Assembly: GCF_900105735.1 (NCBI RefSeq) | Contig: NZ_LT629793.1 | Span: 496,001 to 560,000 of the forward strand | Reading direction: 5' to 3' | DNA from: Pseudomonas yamanorum | GTDB taxonomy: Bacteria; Pseudomonadota; Gammaproteobacteria; Pseudomonadales; Pseudomonadaceae | DNA length: 64,000 nt | Part shown: piece after piece, positions 29,121 through 39,100 of the stretch | How positions within the stretch are numbered: the stretch's first letter is position 1 | Layout: every line of letters begins with the position of its first letter | Position numbers and translations under genes: made by a program | Notes under the pieces: model-generated | Databases searched by the model: none | What the model saw: the letters and a program-made list of their open reading frames with translations, nothing else | Told to the model about the DNA's origin: nothing

Positions 29121-29948
29121 TCAGCCGATGAGGAGGGTGCCGGTGGCGATCACCACGCACGCCAATACCTTGCGCACCGTCAGTGTCTCGCCGAGAAAGA
29201 AATAGCCAATCAGCGCCGCAAACAACACGCTGGTCTCGCGCAACGCCGACACCGCGCCCATGGGCGCACCGGCCATGGCGTAGATGATGATTCCGTAGGC
29301 CAGGAGCGACACCAGCCCGCCGGCGAACGCCGTGAAGAATCCGGGCCGCACGCTGAACAAACTCTTGGCCCCGCGCAGGCCGATGTACACCGCCGGCATC
29401 AGCACACCCCACAGGGCGCACATCCATACGGTGTAGGCCACGGGAGCGCCGGAAAGGCGTGCGCCGATGCCGTCTGTCACGCTGTAAGCGGCAATGAAAC
29501 AGCCGGTGCCCAGGGCATATGGCAGGCTGGGCACGGCCAGGCGACGGCCCCTGAACGCCAGTGAAATAATCCCGCCAGACACCAGAGCAATGCCCAGCAG
29601 CGCGCTGGCCGACACGCTCTCCCCGGCAAACACTGCGGCGCCAAGGGTGATCAGGACCGGCGAGGAGCCCCGTGAAATCGGATAGGTTTGCCCCAGGTCG
29701 CCCACCTTGTAGCTGCGCACCAGGAACAGGTTGTAGCCCACATGCAGTACCGCTGACAGCACCACATAGAACCAACTGGCTGGCGCCGGCACTTCCAGGA
29801 ACAAGGCAGCGGCGCCACTGGCAATAGCGACCGCCAGGCACATCACCGTCATCGACCAGAGCCGGTCGGCGCCGCCACGCAGCAGCGCATTCCAACTGGC
29901 GTGCAGTAAGGCGGCGAACAGGACCAAGAGAATGATGTGATAAGGCAT
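29121..29948 (-). CDS. DMT superfamily (EamA) transporter
   Basis: 275 residues with about ten hydrophobic spans in two repeated EamA halves. The second half ends GETLTVRKVLACVVIATGTLLIG, a common EamA ending. Probably exports a metabolite. It likely forms an operon with the SDR gene downstream, and the LysR gene at 30024 follows the same strand upstream. Confidence 0.9.
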   Translation of the reverse strand: MPYHIILLVLFAALLHASWNALLRGGADRLWSMTVMCLAVAIASGAAALFLEVPAPASWFYVVLSAVLHVGYNLFLVRSYKVGDLGQTYPISRGSSPVLITLGAAVFAGESVSASALLGIALVSGGIISLAFRGRRLAVPSLPYALGTGCFIAAYSVTDGIGARLSGAPVAYTVWMCALWGVLMPAVYIGLRGAKSLFSVRPGFFTAFAGGLVSLLAYGIIIYAMAGAPMGAVSALRETSVLFAALIGYFFLGETLTVRKVLACVVIATGTLLIG

Positions 29949-30023
29949 GCGCTAATCCTAAGCAAACCGGCGCGTTAACTGAAACGAAGTCTCCTCATTG
30001 AAGAATGAGCAAATCCTCATGCT

Positions 30024-30929
30024 TTATTCGTAGGCGAGTCCGGCGTTTACCGCTTCCTGCATCAACCAATCACGAAAGCTGACGATGTGAGGCTGGGATT
30101 CGAGCCCTTTGGGGCACACAAAATAATAGGCGACCGGGGATGGGAACGGCACATCGAACAGCTTGACCAGGCTGCCGTCGCTCAGCTCTGACTCCACATG
30201 CCCACTGCGCGCCAATGCGATGCCCTGGCCGAGCAAGGCGGCCTCGATCGTCATGTTGGTATCCGGAAACCTGACACTCTCATTGAGTGGCGAAATCGCC
30301 AGCCCGACGTGCTGGAACCACACTTCCCACTTCGGCACCAGGTCGGCGCCGTCGCGCATCAGCAAGGGATAGCGCAGCAATTCGGCTGGCGTGTTTGGCC
30401 GGCCAAAGCGCTTCAACAGATCGGGACTGGCCACTGGGAAAATCTGCTCGCGGAACAGGAACTCCGAGTAAAGCGCCGGGTAATTCCCGTTGCCCAAGCG
30501 GATCGCAACATCAGCCTCCACGCTGGAGAAGTTGATGATCTTGTCGCTGGAGTCCAGCGTGACCAGTATTTCCGGATGCCGCTGGGCCAGGCTCGGCAAA
30601 CGTGGCAGCAGCCATTTCAGCGCGAAGGAATAGGTGGTGCTGACCTTGAGCCGCACCCTGCCCTTTTGCTCCCGCAGGTCCGCGAGTGTGGCCTCAAGGT
30701 TCATGAAGAACTCGCGCACGATGGGCGCAAGGGCTGCGCCGGCAGGTGTCAGGCTGAGTGACTTGCCCCGCTGGAACAGCTGCAATCCCCAGAGTTCTTC
30801 GAGGTGCTTGAGTTGATGGCTGACGGCACTTTGGGTGACGTGCAGCTCTTGCGAAGCAGAGGTGAACGTGGTGTGCCGAGTCGCAACCTCAAAGGCGCGC
30901 AATGTCGAGGTGGGTGGCAGGTCTCTCAT
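30024..30929 (-). CDS. LysR family transcriptional regulator (GcvA-like)
   Basis: 301 residues. The N-terminus (LPPTSTLRAFEVATRH) and HTH (SASQELHVTQSAVSHQLKHL) are of the GcvA/AmpR branch. A palindrome (30959-30974) lies 30 bases upstream. It is followed 75 bases later by the DMT exporter/SDR pair on the same strand, likely targets. Confidence 0.94.
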   Translation of the reverse strand: MRDLPPTSTLRAFEVATRHTTFTSASQELHVTQSAVSHQLKHLEELWGLQLFQRGKSLSLTPAGAALAPIVREFFMNLEATLADLREQKGRVRLKVSTTYSFALKWLLPRLPSLAQRHPEILVTLDSSDKIINFSSVEADVAIRLGNGNYPALYSEFLFREQIFPVASPDLLKRFGRPNTPAELLRYPLLMRDGADLVPKWEVWFQHVGLAISPLNESVRFPDTNMTIEAALLGQGIALARSGHVESELSDGSLVKLFDVPFPSPVAYYFVCPKGLESQPHIVSFRDWLMQEAVNAGLAYE

Positions 30930-30958
30930 GGCATTGCTTCCCGGGCGGGCAATCGTTT

Positions 30959-30974
30959 ATGAGTTAACACTCAT
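30959..30974. promoter_or_regulatory. Palindromic LysR-type operator
   Basis: ATGAGT-TAAC-ACTCAT has perfect 6-base arms and fits the LysR T-N11-A pattern. It lies 30 bases before the start of the LysR gene at 30929, in place for autoregulation. Confidence 0.5.
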
Positions 30975-31011
30975 GATAGAGCATTCCATTCACTCGTCGA
31001 AAGCTGCCCGC

Positions 31012-31380
31012 TTATTCACATGCCACACACACCTGCTGGAACCACGCCGAAAAATTCGGCCAGCGCTCATTCGTCGGGCCATTGTGCGACCAATACCGAA
31101 CCTGCCCTGTCTGCGACACGCAGAAGTAGTCGCCGTTTTCTTCAATGAACGGCAGCCACTCCTTTGGCACCCCCATTTGGTTCCAGGCAACCTGAGCGAT
31201 TTCGAACAAGTCCAGATGGCTCGTGCCCGGCAGGATCACGGCCGGCTCGAACGTCGCATTGGCCACATCGCTGCCGCCCTTGAGGAACTCGATATACGCC
31301 GCAGGGAACGGGAAGTTCAGGTTGCTCGCGGCCTTCTCGATTTCAGCATCGGTTGGAATACGGAACGGATCGGAGGTCAT
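31012..31380 (-). CDS. SMI1/KNR4 family protein
   Basis: 122 residues with the SMI1/KNR4 pattern: an N-terminal acidic helix, FPAAYIEFLKGGSDV, a central FEIAQVAWNQMG, and an acidic GDYFCVS strand. In bacteria many such proteins are immunity proteins of polymorphic toxins, though no toxin gene is seen within this window. It lies 46 bases downstream of the SUFU-like gene on the same strand. Function is open. Confidence 0.8.
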   Translation of the reverse strand: MTSDPFRIPTDAEIEKAASNLNFPFPAAYIEFLKGGSDVANATFEPAVILPGTSHLDLFEIAQVAWNQMGVPKEWLPFIEENGDYFCVSQTGQVRYWSHNGPTNERWPNFSAWFQQVCVACE

Positions 31381-31426
31381 TGAAAAGGTCTCTGGCTCGT
31401 CGAACGGGAGAGCGCTTCTACCGGCC

Positions 31427-32260
31427 TCATACCACGCTGGCCCGACGAAGGCTGCTGGTGTGCCCGATGCCAGCAGCCTTCAGGCGGCTGACCAGATCTT
31501 CCCGTGCTTCGCGCCCGCCGGTGCGCACGTATTCCAGCTCGGACGCGGTGATCAATACCACGGGAACCAGCCTGACCGGGGACAGCGGCATGTCGTCCAG
31601 GCGGGTCGGGAAGTCCGGATCAGGGCCGCCCAACAGCACGCCCGTGGCATCGTCCTCGGTGACGAACAGAGGCGGCAGCTGATCGCTCATGTGGTGCGAC
31701 TGGCTGAACCCGGGCAGCTCCAGGGACAACACACCGTGGCGGTCCAGTTGATGGGTAATGCCGCCGGCGTTCGCCACGGTTTTTGCGACGTGCTCGATCA
31801 GCTCAAACGCCCAGCTCTGCTTTAAAGGATCAATCTCCCCTAACACACCCCGGGCATGTTCGGGGATATCGGACGTCTCCAGGAACAGCTCCATTTCGAA
31901 GCCATTGCCCAACCCCTCGGCGTCATCGAAAGGGTCTGACAGGCCGTCCGTGGCGAGCACGATGGCATGGTCCCGGCGAACCACCCGGTACGCCTGGCGG
32001 GTCGACGGCCAATCAGGCCCACCGCTGAAACTCGGGCTGATGATGTACGAGAGCACGTCCCGCTCAACAGTACCTACCGTTTGCCAATGGCGATCCAGGC
32101 ATTGCGCGCTGGCCATGCAAGCGGCGTGGTTCGCCGCCTCTGCTTCGGTCAGGTCGTCGTAATTGAGCTTTTGCGCGGCGGTTTCGGGTGATGCCACGGG
32201 CTCGGGCGACTGGGGCTCAGGCGTGTTCCGTGCCCCGAAGAGCTTCTTGAAGAAATTCAT
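31427..32260 (-). CDS. Suppressor-of-fused (SUFU)-like domain protein
   Basis: 277 residues. A proline-rich N-terminal stretch (about 12-30) is followed by a region resembling the bacterial SUFU domain: VLATDGLSDPF, GFEMELFLETSD, WAFELIEHVAKTVAN, and an LLGGPDPDFP segment. SUFU-like proteins are another recurrent immunity-protein fold. I assign the family by pattern only. It forms a tandem with the SMI1/KNR4 gene. Confidence 0.65.
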   Translation of the reverse strand: MNFFKKLFGARNTPEPQSPEPVASPETAAQKLNYDDLTEAEAANHAACMASAQCLDRHWQTVGTVERDVLSYIISPSFSGGPDWPSTRQAYRVVRRDHAIVLATDGLSDPFDDAEGLGNGFEMELFLETSDIPEHARGVLGEIDPLKQSWAFELIEHVAKTVANAGGITHQLDRHGVLSLELPGFSQSHHMSDQLPPLFVTEDDATGVLLGGPDPDFPTRLDDMPLSPVRLVPVVLITASELEYVRTGGREAREDLVSRLKAAGIGHTSSLRRASVV

Positions 32261-32320
32261 CTGCGTTCCTTGCTGGGCTGTAGGGAGCTGAATACCACAG
32301 TTTGCCCCGCCAACACACCC

Positions 32321-34378
32321 TCAACCCAGCTGGAACCGCGCCGTGTTATCGCTCAATGCCCGACTGCCCTTGCTCAACATATCCGCCGCCTGATTCACCG
32401 CCCGCGCGCCATCGAGCAAGCGCCCGGCGGCCTGGTCAACCTGCTGGATATTGCCGCTCACTTCATCCGCCGTCGCCGCCTGCTCTTCAACCGCCGTGGC
32501 GATCTGCGCCAGGGTGTCAGTGACGCTCTGCACCGCGCTAGCGATCTCGCCCAACCGATGGCCCAAGCCCGTGACGGACTCGGCATCGGTCACCGCCTGC
32601 TCACAGGCCGCGCCCATCAGGGTGACCGCCTGGCTCACCGTCGCGCGCAAGCTGTCGACCGTCCCGGCGATCTGCGCCGTGGAGGCCTGGGTGCGTTGGG
32701 ACAGGCTGCGCACCTCATCGGCCACCACCGCAAAACCCCGCCCCTGCTCACCGGCCCGCGCCGCCTCGATGGCGGCGTTCAGCGCCAGCAGGTTGGTCTG
32801 CTCGGCGATACCGCGAATGGTGTCGACCACCGACTGGATCTGCTGGCCCTGCTGGCTGACGCGTTCCAATGCATCGGAGGTGTCGGTCAGGCGCTGGTTG
32901 AGTTGCTGGATACTGGCGGTGGTGCGTTGGCTGTCGCGGCTGCTGTCTTCGGCAATCTGCCGGGTTTTCTGCGCACTGCCGGAGGCCTGCTCGCAGCTCT
33001 TGGCGACCCCCATGGAGGTCGCGGCCAACTGTGTGGCGGCCGCTGCAATCTGGCTGATCTGCTGTTGCTGGTCTTCCACTTCGGTCAGCGTGCTGCCTGA
33101 TTGTGAATTGAGGGTCAGCACCGCAGAGCCCAACTGCTGCGTCTCGTGATTGACCCCCAGCAAGCTGGTGCGCAACTGCACCACGGCGACGTTGAGCGCG
33201 GTGCTGATGGCCGCCAGTTCATCACGCCCTTCCACCGCCACTTCCACGCACAGATTGCCGTCACGCAGGGATTCGGCCAGGGTGGTGATGCCGCTGGCGC
33301 TGCGGCGGATCGATGCCTGCAAGCACACGAACAGGTACAGCGCTGCCAGCGCCAGCACGCTGAATGTCACCGCCACTGGGATGAATTGCTTGAGCGAGCT
33401 GTCGCGGTAGTAACCCAGCCGCGCGTCCAGCGAGGTCAGCGACTGTTTACGCAACGCGCCGAGGGTGCCGAGCATGCCATCCACACTGCGTTCGAAGCCG
33501 GTGGTATCGAGCTTAATGGTGCCGCCGAACACGCCTTCGTCCAGGGTCTTCAGTTCGTTGTCCAGCAGTTGCAAGCTGTCGTCGTATTGCGCGATCCAGG
33601 TTTGCAGCCCCGGGTATTGCTTGGCCTTGAGAGATGCGGCGGCCTTGACCAACTGGTCCCTTGCATCGCCGATGCGGCCGCGCAAGTCACGCATCTGCAA
33701 ACGGCTTTGCAGGGTGAACTGCCCCGATGCGATGGACGACTGCCCGACGCTCGCCATGCGCCCGATACGCTCGATCAGGTCAGGTGTTTGCTGGGTGGAA
33801 ATCTGCATCAGCAAATAGGTTTCAAGCCACGGGTCGAGGATCAAACCGGTGTCCATGGTGATCTGCTCGCGCAGGGTTTGCATCGCGCTCAATGCGGAAG
33901 TGAAGCGGTCGTAGCCGTCCGGCCACCAACCCACGGTGCGCAGGGATTGGGAGTCCATGCCGGTGACCGAAGCCTTTAGGGCTTCGAAGCGAGCGAGGGT
34001 ATCAGCGCTGGCGTTCTGGGCTTTCAGGGCCTCGCCCAGGGCCTGCACGCTTTGCAGGATCAGCGGAAAATTGGTGTCCACGGCCGTCATTGCGGCTTTG
34101 GCGGCGGGTGTCTGGTCGTGGAGGATGTCGGCGGCTTTCCAGCGTGCGGCCAGGTTGCGCTGGGCGGTCAGCTGGGCGTCCAGGGCATCCAGGGCCAACA
34201 GTTCGCGCACGCCGGATTGCTCATTGGAAATCACCGTCTGCTTGGTGCGGTACTCCTGCGCGATCATCCACAAGCTGCCCGCCAGGGGCAGCATGAACAG
34301 AAAAAACAGGATCTGGAACTTGCGCGCGAATCCAAAACGTCCGAGCAGGCGGATTCCTGGCGACAAAAGGCTTTGCAT
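32321..34378 (-). CDS. Methyl-accepting chemotaxis protein with large helical sensor
   Basis: 685 residues. Membrane spans at about 22-40 and 340-365 flank a roughly 300-residue, mostly helical periplasmic domain. A HAMP-like region follows, then the signalling domain with the hairpin tip [25 protein letters not shown] lies 9 bases before the ATG at 34378. The ligand is unknown. Upstream I see only a poor FliA-type match (TCAA, 14 bases, GCCGTCAG). Confidence 0.93.
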   Translation of the reverse strand: MQSLLSPGIRLLGRFGFARKFQILFFLFMLPLAGSLWMIAQEYRTKQTVISNEQSGVRELLALDALDAQLTAQRNLAARWKAADILHDQTPAAKAAMTAVDTNFPLILQSVQALGEALKAQNASADTLARFEALKASVTGMDSQSLRTVGWWPDGYDRFTSALSAMQTLREQITMDTGLILDPWLETYLLMQISTQQTPDLIERIGRMASVGQSSIASGQFTLQSRLQMRDLRGRIGDARDQLVKAAASLKAKQYPGLQTWIAQYDDSLQLLDNELKTLDEGVFGGTIKLDTTGFERSVDGMLGTLGALRKQSLTSLDARLGYYRDSSLKQFIPVAVTFSVLALAALYLFVCLQASIRRSASGITTLAESLRDGNLCVEVAVEGRDELAAISTALNVAVVQLRTSLLGVNHETQQLGSAVLTLNSQSGSTLTEVEDQQQQISQIAAAATQLAATSMGVAKSCEQASGSAQKTRQIAEDSSRDSQRTTASIQQLNQRLTDTSDALERVSQQGQQIQSVVDTIRGIAEQTNLLALNAAIEAARAGEQGRGFAVVADEVRSLSQRTQASTAQIAGTVDSLRATVSQAVTLMGAACEQAVTDAESVTGLGHRLGEIASAVQSVTDTLAQIATAVEEQAATADEVSGNIQQVDQAAGRLLDGARAVNQAADMLSKGSRALSDNTARFQLG

Positions 34379-35049
34379 GTCCGACGACTCCTAGAACCAC
34401 TCGCCTGTGCGGCGAATCAAGCTTTGAAATGACTGACGGCAAAATGCCATGTCATTGATTAAGCTGGCTCAAGCAAGAAACGGACCGCTGGTGGTAAGCC
34501 CGCAGATACGCGGGCCGTCGTTCAAAAAACGCGGTGCCGTGCGCGAAAATGGGGCGAAAGCACTCAGCGCCGGTGGCAGAACGGTAACCGTCTGACGTGA
34601 GGGCAGACGACAACCTGTGGCGAGGGAGCTTGCTGAATCAGGATTGCCGACTGGCAATCACCAACACCCTCTCCAGCATCCGGTCACAGGGCTCAGGCTG
34701 CGCAACGCTGATGAACTCGTCAGGCTTGTGCCCTTGGTCCGGCGCCAGGTTCGATTCGCGGCTGGTGGTGTCGATGCTGACCAGTTGCGCCAGCAGGTCA
34801 CGACTGCGGCTCATCGATCATCTAACGGCACCGCGTAGCCCGGCGCGCTTTGCGGGTTGATGGCGCGCTCGTAGTGAAAACTCCTCCAAGCGACAACTGC
34901 AGGAAGACTCTCGCAGATGTACGGCTCTCCTCCCCTCATACGCCCATAAAAACCGCAAATCCCAACAATCCGCAGGGTGCCGCCCGGCATTTCGCCAACC
35001 CATAATGAACCCACAACAATAAAGGGGCTCACCCCGGGGCGCGTAAGCC
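34379..35049. other. Intergenic stretch holding an argE fossil and a half REP
   Basis: 671 bases separate the chemoreceptor start from the amino-acid permease. Apart from the argE remnant (34638-34814) and a single unpaired CCTGTGGCGAGGGAGCTTGCT-like half REP near 34614-34634, I see no gene. The remainder presumably holds the chemoreceptor promoter and the importer promoter. Confidence 0.5.
34638..34814 (-). pseudogene. argE: argE (acetylornithine deacetylase) remnant with in-frame internal deletion
   Basis: A 58-codon frame reads like the two ends of ArgE joined together. Residues 1-23 (SRDLLAQLVSIDTTSRESNL) match the N-terminus of M20-family acetylornithine deacetylases. Residues 26-50 (DQGHKPDEFISVAQ ... 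CDRMLERVL) match their last residues. The whole catalytic core, about 300 residues and all zinc ligands, is missing, yet the frame is intact from ATG 34814 to TGA 34638. It cannot be an active deacetylase. Confidence 0.75.
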
Positions 35050-36015
35050 ATGTACAAAGACCATATCGTCAAGACCCGCATGACGGACAGCGCCGTATTC
35101 ATGGGCGTGGTCGCCGTGGTGATTTTCGTCATCACGCTGGCGTGCGGCGTGGGCGAAGGCCGCCTTGCCCACTTGATGGGCCCCATCGTTCTCGACCTGT
35201 CGGCCCCGCTGGCGCGTGACATTGCGGTGGGCGGCACGTTTACCCTCACGGTGGTGCTCAACCTGTTCATCCTTGGCCGGTTTCCCTTGCGCGCACAGAT
35301 CATTACGGTGTGGTGCGAGTTGCTGGTGCTGTTCCTGTTGTTCTTCGACACCTTCAACCTTTCCTACAGTTTCATCGCGACCAAAATCGGCTTCATGATT
35401 ACCCAGGGGGTGTTCACCACCGTCTACGTGTCGGCAATTTCCATTGCGATTGCGTTCGTGCTGGCCTTGCTGGGCGCCACCGCGCGCTTGTCTTCCAACG
35501 GCTTCGCGATTGCGATTGCCAGCTTCTACACCTCGTTTTTTCGCGGTGTCCCGCTGCTGATCCAGATCTACCTGATTTACCTCGGCATCCCTCAACTCGG
35601 TTATGTCGTCGGGGCTGTTCCGGCAGGGATCCTGGCGCTTTCGCTGTGTTATGGCGCCTACATGACGGAGATCTTCCGTGCAGGGATCAGCAGTATCTCG
35701 CGGGGTCAGTGGGAAGCTTCGCGGGCGATTGGCCTGAATCCGTTCCAGACCATGACTCGGGTGATTCTGCCGCAGTCCATGCGCCTGATCATTCCGCCGA
35801 CGGGCAATCAGTTCATCTCGATGCTCAAGGACAGTTCGCTGGTGTCGGTGATCGGGGTCTGGGAGCTGATGTTCCTGGCGCGAACCCAGGGACGCGCCGA
35901 GTTCCGTCACCTGGAAATGCTGATCACCGCCGCCGTGCTGTATTGGCTGCTGTCGATCGTGCTGGAAACCGTTCAGGCCCGCCTGGAAAAGCACTTCAAC
36001 CGCGCCCATCGCTGA
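35050..36015 (+). CDS. Amino-acid ABC transporter permease (HisM/GlnP type)
   Basis: 321 residues, longer than the usual 220-240 because of about 100 extra N-terminal residues holding three further hydrophobic spans. The core has the family segments TVYVSAISIAIAFVLALLG, RGVPLLIQIYLIY, and the EAA loop SRGQWEASRAIGLNPFQTM. It is the only permease in the locus, so it probably works as a homodimer. The ATPase gene follows after 15 bases. Confidence 0.93.
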   Translation: MYKDHIVKTRMTDSAVFMGVVAVVIFVITLACGVGEGRLAHLMGPIVLDLSAPLARDIAVGGTFTLTVVLNLFILGRFPLRAQIITVWCELLVLFLLFFDTFNLSYSFIATKIGFMITQGVFTTVYVSAISIAIAFVLALLGATARLSSNGFAIAIASFYTSFFRGVPLLIQIYLIYLGIPQLGYVVGAVPAGILALSLCYGAYMTEIFRAGISSISRGQWEASRAIGLNPFQTMTRVILPQSMRLIIPPTGNQFISMLKDSSLVSVIGVWELMFLARTQGRAEFRHLEMLITAAVLYWLLSIVLETVQARLEKHFNRAHR

Positions 36016-36030
36016 ATCAGGAGCATGACG

Positions 36031-36795
36031 ATGAATCAGCCCTCCGTAGTCCCTGCTCCATACCCTGCGATATCGATCCAGGACATGCACAAATGGTATG
36101 GCGATTTTTATGTGCTAAAGGGCATCGACCTGCACATTGCCAGCGGTGAAATCGTGGTGGTGTGCGGGCCGTCGGGTTCCGGCAAATCCACGTTGATTCG
36201 CTGCCTGAATCTGCTGGAAGACTTTCAGAAAGGCCACGTGTTCATTGAGGGTACCGAGCTGACCCGTGATGCCGCCTGTGTGGCTGGCATACGCCGCCAG
36301 GTCGGCATGGTGTTTCAACAGTTCAACCTGTTCCCGCACATGACGGTGCTGGAAAACCTGATGGTGGGGCCGCGCCTGGTGAGCAAGCTCAGCGAGCCCC
36401 AGGCGCGCGAACTGGCCCATGAATACCTGCACCGGGTGCGCATCGGGGACCTGGCCGACAAATACCCCAGCCAACTCTCGGGCGGCCAGCAGCAGCGCGT
36501 CGCCATCGCCCGCGCCCTGTGCATGCGCCCGCGCATCATGCTGTTCGACGAGCCCACGTCCGCCCTTGACCCGGAGATGGTCAAGGAGGTGCTGGACGTG
36601 ATGGGCGAACTGGCCCAGGACGGCATCACCATGGTCTGCGTCACCCACGAGATGGGGTTTGCCCGGCGAGTTGCCGACCGGATCATCTTCATGGACCAGG
36701 GTTGCATCATCGAGCAAGCCAAACCCACCGAGTTTTTTGACAACCCGCAGCACGAGCGTGCCCGGAAGTTTCTGTCGCAGATTCTCAGCCACTGA
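36031..36795 (+). CDS. Amino-acid ABC transporter ATP-binding protein (GlnQ/HisP type)
   Basis: 254 residues. Walker [10 protein letters not shown], signature [15 protein letters not shown] and Walker [16 protein letters not shown] are all present. AGGAG lies 7 bases before the ATG at 36031, so that start is preferred over 36025. It energises the permease at 35050 and is followed by the binding-protein gene. Confidence 0.95.
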   Translation: MNQPSVVPAPYPAISIQDMHKWYGDFYVLKGIDLHIASGEIVVVCGPSGSGKSTLIRCLNLLEDFQKGHVFIEGTELTRDAACVAGIRRQVGMVFQQFNLFPHMTVLENLMVGPRLVSKLSEPQARELAHEYLHRVRIGDLADKYPSQLSGGQQQRVAIARALCMRPRIMLFDEPTSALDPEMVKEVLDVMGELAQDGITMVCVTHEMGFARRVADRIIFMDQGCIIEQAKPTEFFDNPQHERARKFLSQILSH

Positions 36796-36860
36796 GAAGC
36801 ATCGTCGGACATCGACCAAAACAACAAAAATCCGCATTCACGATATCTGGAGGCTTACCC

Positions 36861-37691
36861 ATGATCTCGCTCACTCGCTTCGTCGCAGCAGCCGCTGTCG
36901 CCACCGCTCTCACAAGCACCGCCTGGGCGGGTTCAACCCTCGACCGTATCCATGAAACCAAGGTGCTCAAGGTAGCCACCTCGGCCAACTGGCCACCGCA
37001 ATCGTTCCTGGGCCCGGACAATCAGCTGCAAGGCTTTGATATCGATGTCGCCAGCGAAATCGGCAAGCGCCTGGGCAGCAAAGTCGACTTCGTGACGCCC
37101 GAGTACGGGATCATCACTGCCGGGCGCTGGTCGAATCGCTGGGACTTGTCGGTGGGCTCCATGACGCCGACCACCGAGCGCACCCGAGTGCTCGACTTTC
37201 CCGCGATCTACTACTACACGCCGTATGTATTCGCCGTGCACAAGGACGCTGCGGGGACGAAGTTGGCCGACCTGAACGGCAAGATTATTGGCGTCGAAGC
37301 CGGTACAACGTCGGAGGACTATATCAATCGTCGCCTCAAGATCGACGCCGCCGACGTGCCGCCATTTACCTATGACGTAACACCCGGTGAGGTTCGCACC
37401 TACGGCGACAGCATGGGCCCGCTGGATGATCTGCGCATGGGTAACGGGGTTCGCCTGGACGCTACCTTGTCTGCGCTTCCCACCATCGTCGCGGCCATCA
37501 AGAATGGCTATCCCGTCGTCAAAGTGGAAGGCAAGCCTGCCTACTACGAACCCCTGGCCATCGCCGTGGACAAGGGTGATGAGGCGTTCAACAGTGCGCT
37601 GACCAAGATCGTCACCGACATGAAAGCCGACGGCACGCTGAAGCAGCTGTCTGAAAAGTGGTACGGCGCCGACCTCACCCAAGTGCAATAA
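36861..37691 (+). CDS. Amino-acid ABC transporter periplasmic binding protein
   Basis: 276 residues with a signal peptide cut near residue 23 (TAWA|GS) and a type-II binding domain of the GlnH/HisJ class: VLKVATSANWPPQSF, GFDIDVASEIGKRLG, TERTRVLDFPAIYYYTPYV. The gene lies 65 bases after the ATPase gene. The adjoining FAD oxidase suggests an amino acid or amine as ligand. Confidence 0.93.
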   Translation: MISLTRFVAAAAVATALTSTAWAGSTLDRIHETKVLKVATSANWPPQSFLGPDNQLQGFDIDVASEIGKRLGSKVDFVTPEYGIITAGRWSNRWDLSVGSMTPTTERTRVLDFPAIYYYTPYVFAVHKDAAGTKLADLNGKIIGVEAGTTSEDYINRRLKIDAADVPPFTYDVTPGEVRTYGDSMGPLDDLRMGNGVRLDATLSALPTIVAAIKNGYPVVKVEGKPAYYEPLAIAVDKGDEAFNSALTKIVTDMKADGTLKQLSEKWYGADLTQVQ

Positions 37692-37772
37692 AACAAGCAT
37701 TGGCCTACCAGGCGCCCGTCCTCGACGTGGCGCGCTGTACGCCTGCGCCGCGAAAAAAGGACGACGGACTTC

Positions 37773-39080
37773 ATGTACACCTATAACAACAATTACTACA
37801 CCGCCACGATGCGCGAGACGACTGAACGTGGGGCGCTGTGTGGCAATGCCCAGGCCGATGTCTGCATCATCGGCGCGGGGCTGGCGGGGTTGAGCACCGC
37901 GTGGGAGCTGGTCTCACGCGGGCAGTCCGTGGTGCTGCTGGATGCCGGGCGTGTGGCCTGGGGCGCCTCGGGACGTAACGGGGGCTTTGTGCTTCAGGGC
38001 TGGTCGGAAGGGTTGTCCTCCATCGAGCGGCGCTGCGGTAAACCCACCGCTGCCGCGCTGTTCAAACTGTCGCTTGAAGGTGTCGATATTGTTCGAGACA
38101 TGATCACCCATCATCAATTCCCAGGCTGTACGCCAACCCCTGGAAAACTGAGCGTGGTTCGCTACGAAGACGGCGATAACCTCCAGCGCATGCGCGACAA
38201 AATGGCGGCGGATTTCGACTTTCACCTCGAGTACCTGGATCGCCAGGCGGTGCGTGAAAAGCTCAAGACCGAGCGGTATTTCCAGGCCCTGCGCGACAGC
38301 CATGGCTTTCACTTCCACCCGTTGAACTATTGCCTTGGCCTGGCCCTGCTGATCGAAGGCAGCGGCGGTAAAATTCATGAACGGTCGCCCATGATCAGCG
38401 TGGAGAGCCGCAACGGGCGACACCGGGTCATCACTGACCAGGGCACTGTCGATTGTGCCCATGTGGTGTACTGCTGCGGCGGCTATGGCGGGCCGGAGTT
38501 CGGCAAGTTACGCCGCGCCTTCCTGCCGATCGCGACCTATGCGGTGCTGACCGAGCATCTGGGTGATCGCCTGGTAGAGGCGGTGCGTACCACCGATGCC
38601 GTGGGTGATAACCGCCGGGCCTCGGATTATTACCGCGTCGTCGAGGGCGACCGCCTGCTCTGGGGCGGGCGTATCACCACCCGGAACCTGCAGGATGAAA
38701 AACGCCTGGGGCAGTTGCTGACCCAAGACATCCTCGACGTTTATCCGCAATTGCGCGGCATCAAGATCGACAAAGCCTGGTCCGGGCTGATGGGCTATGC
38801 GCGGCACAAAATGCCGCACATTGGCCCGCTCGGGCAGGGATTGTGGACATGTACATCATTTGGTGGCCATGGTATGAACACCGCGCCGATTGGTGGACGC
38901 GTCATCGCTGAAGCGATCTGCGGCGAAACCGATCGCTACCGCCTGTTCGATGCTTATGGCCTGGAATGGAACGGCGGCCCGCTGGGCCCGGCGGCCGCAC
39001 AAACGGTTTACGCCGGCCTGAAGATGATGGACATGTTTCAGGAAAGGCGTTCGCAACACAGGGCAACTCATAAGAACTAA
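37773..39080 (+). CDS. FAD-dependent amino-acid/amine oxidase (PuuB/OrdL-like DAO family)
   Basis: 435 residues. The FAD motif ADVCIIGAGLAGLSTAWEL lies at about residues 27-45, then GASGRNGGFV, as in gamma-glutamylputrescine oxidase and related DAO-family enzymes. GGHGMNTAPIGGRVIAEAI is the C-terminal FAD contact. It probably oxidises the compound brought in by the adjacent ABC transporter, releasing ammonia or an amine and hydrogen peroxide. Substrate not determined. Confidence 0.9.
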   Translation: MYTYNNNYYTATMRETTERGALCGNAQADVCIIGAGLAGLSTAWELVSRGQSVVLLDAGRVAWGASGRNGGFVLQGWSEGLSSIERRCGKPTAAALFKLSLEGVDIVRDMITHHQFPGCTPTPGKLSVVRYEDGDNLQRMRDKMAADFDFHLEYLDRQAVREKLKTERYFQALRDSHGFHFHPLNYCLGLALLIEGSGGKIHERSPMISVESRNGRHRVITDQGTVDCAHVVYCCGGYGGPEFGKLRRAFLPIATYAVLTEHLGDRLVEAVRTTDAVGDNRRASDYYRVVEGDRLLWGGRITTRNLQDEKRLGQLLTQDILDVYPQLRGIKIDKAWSGLMGYARHKMPHIGPLGQGLWTCTSFGGHGMNTAPIGGRVIAEAICGETDRYRLFDAYGLEWNGGPLGPAAAQTVYAGLKMMDMFQERRSQHRATHKN

Positions 39081-39100
39081 AACCCAGCGAGGTCAAGGAC

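Noticed and set aside
32321..34500. FliA promoter for the large chemoreceptor
   Set aside because: The best match (TCAA, 14 bases, GCCGTCAG) misses several consensus bases, unlike the exact site at 52997.
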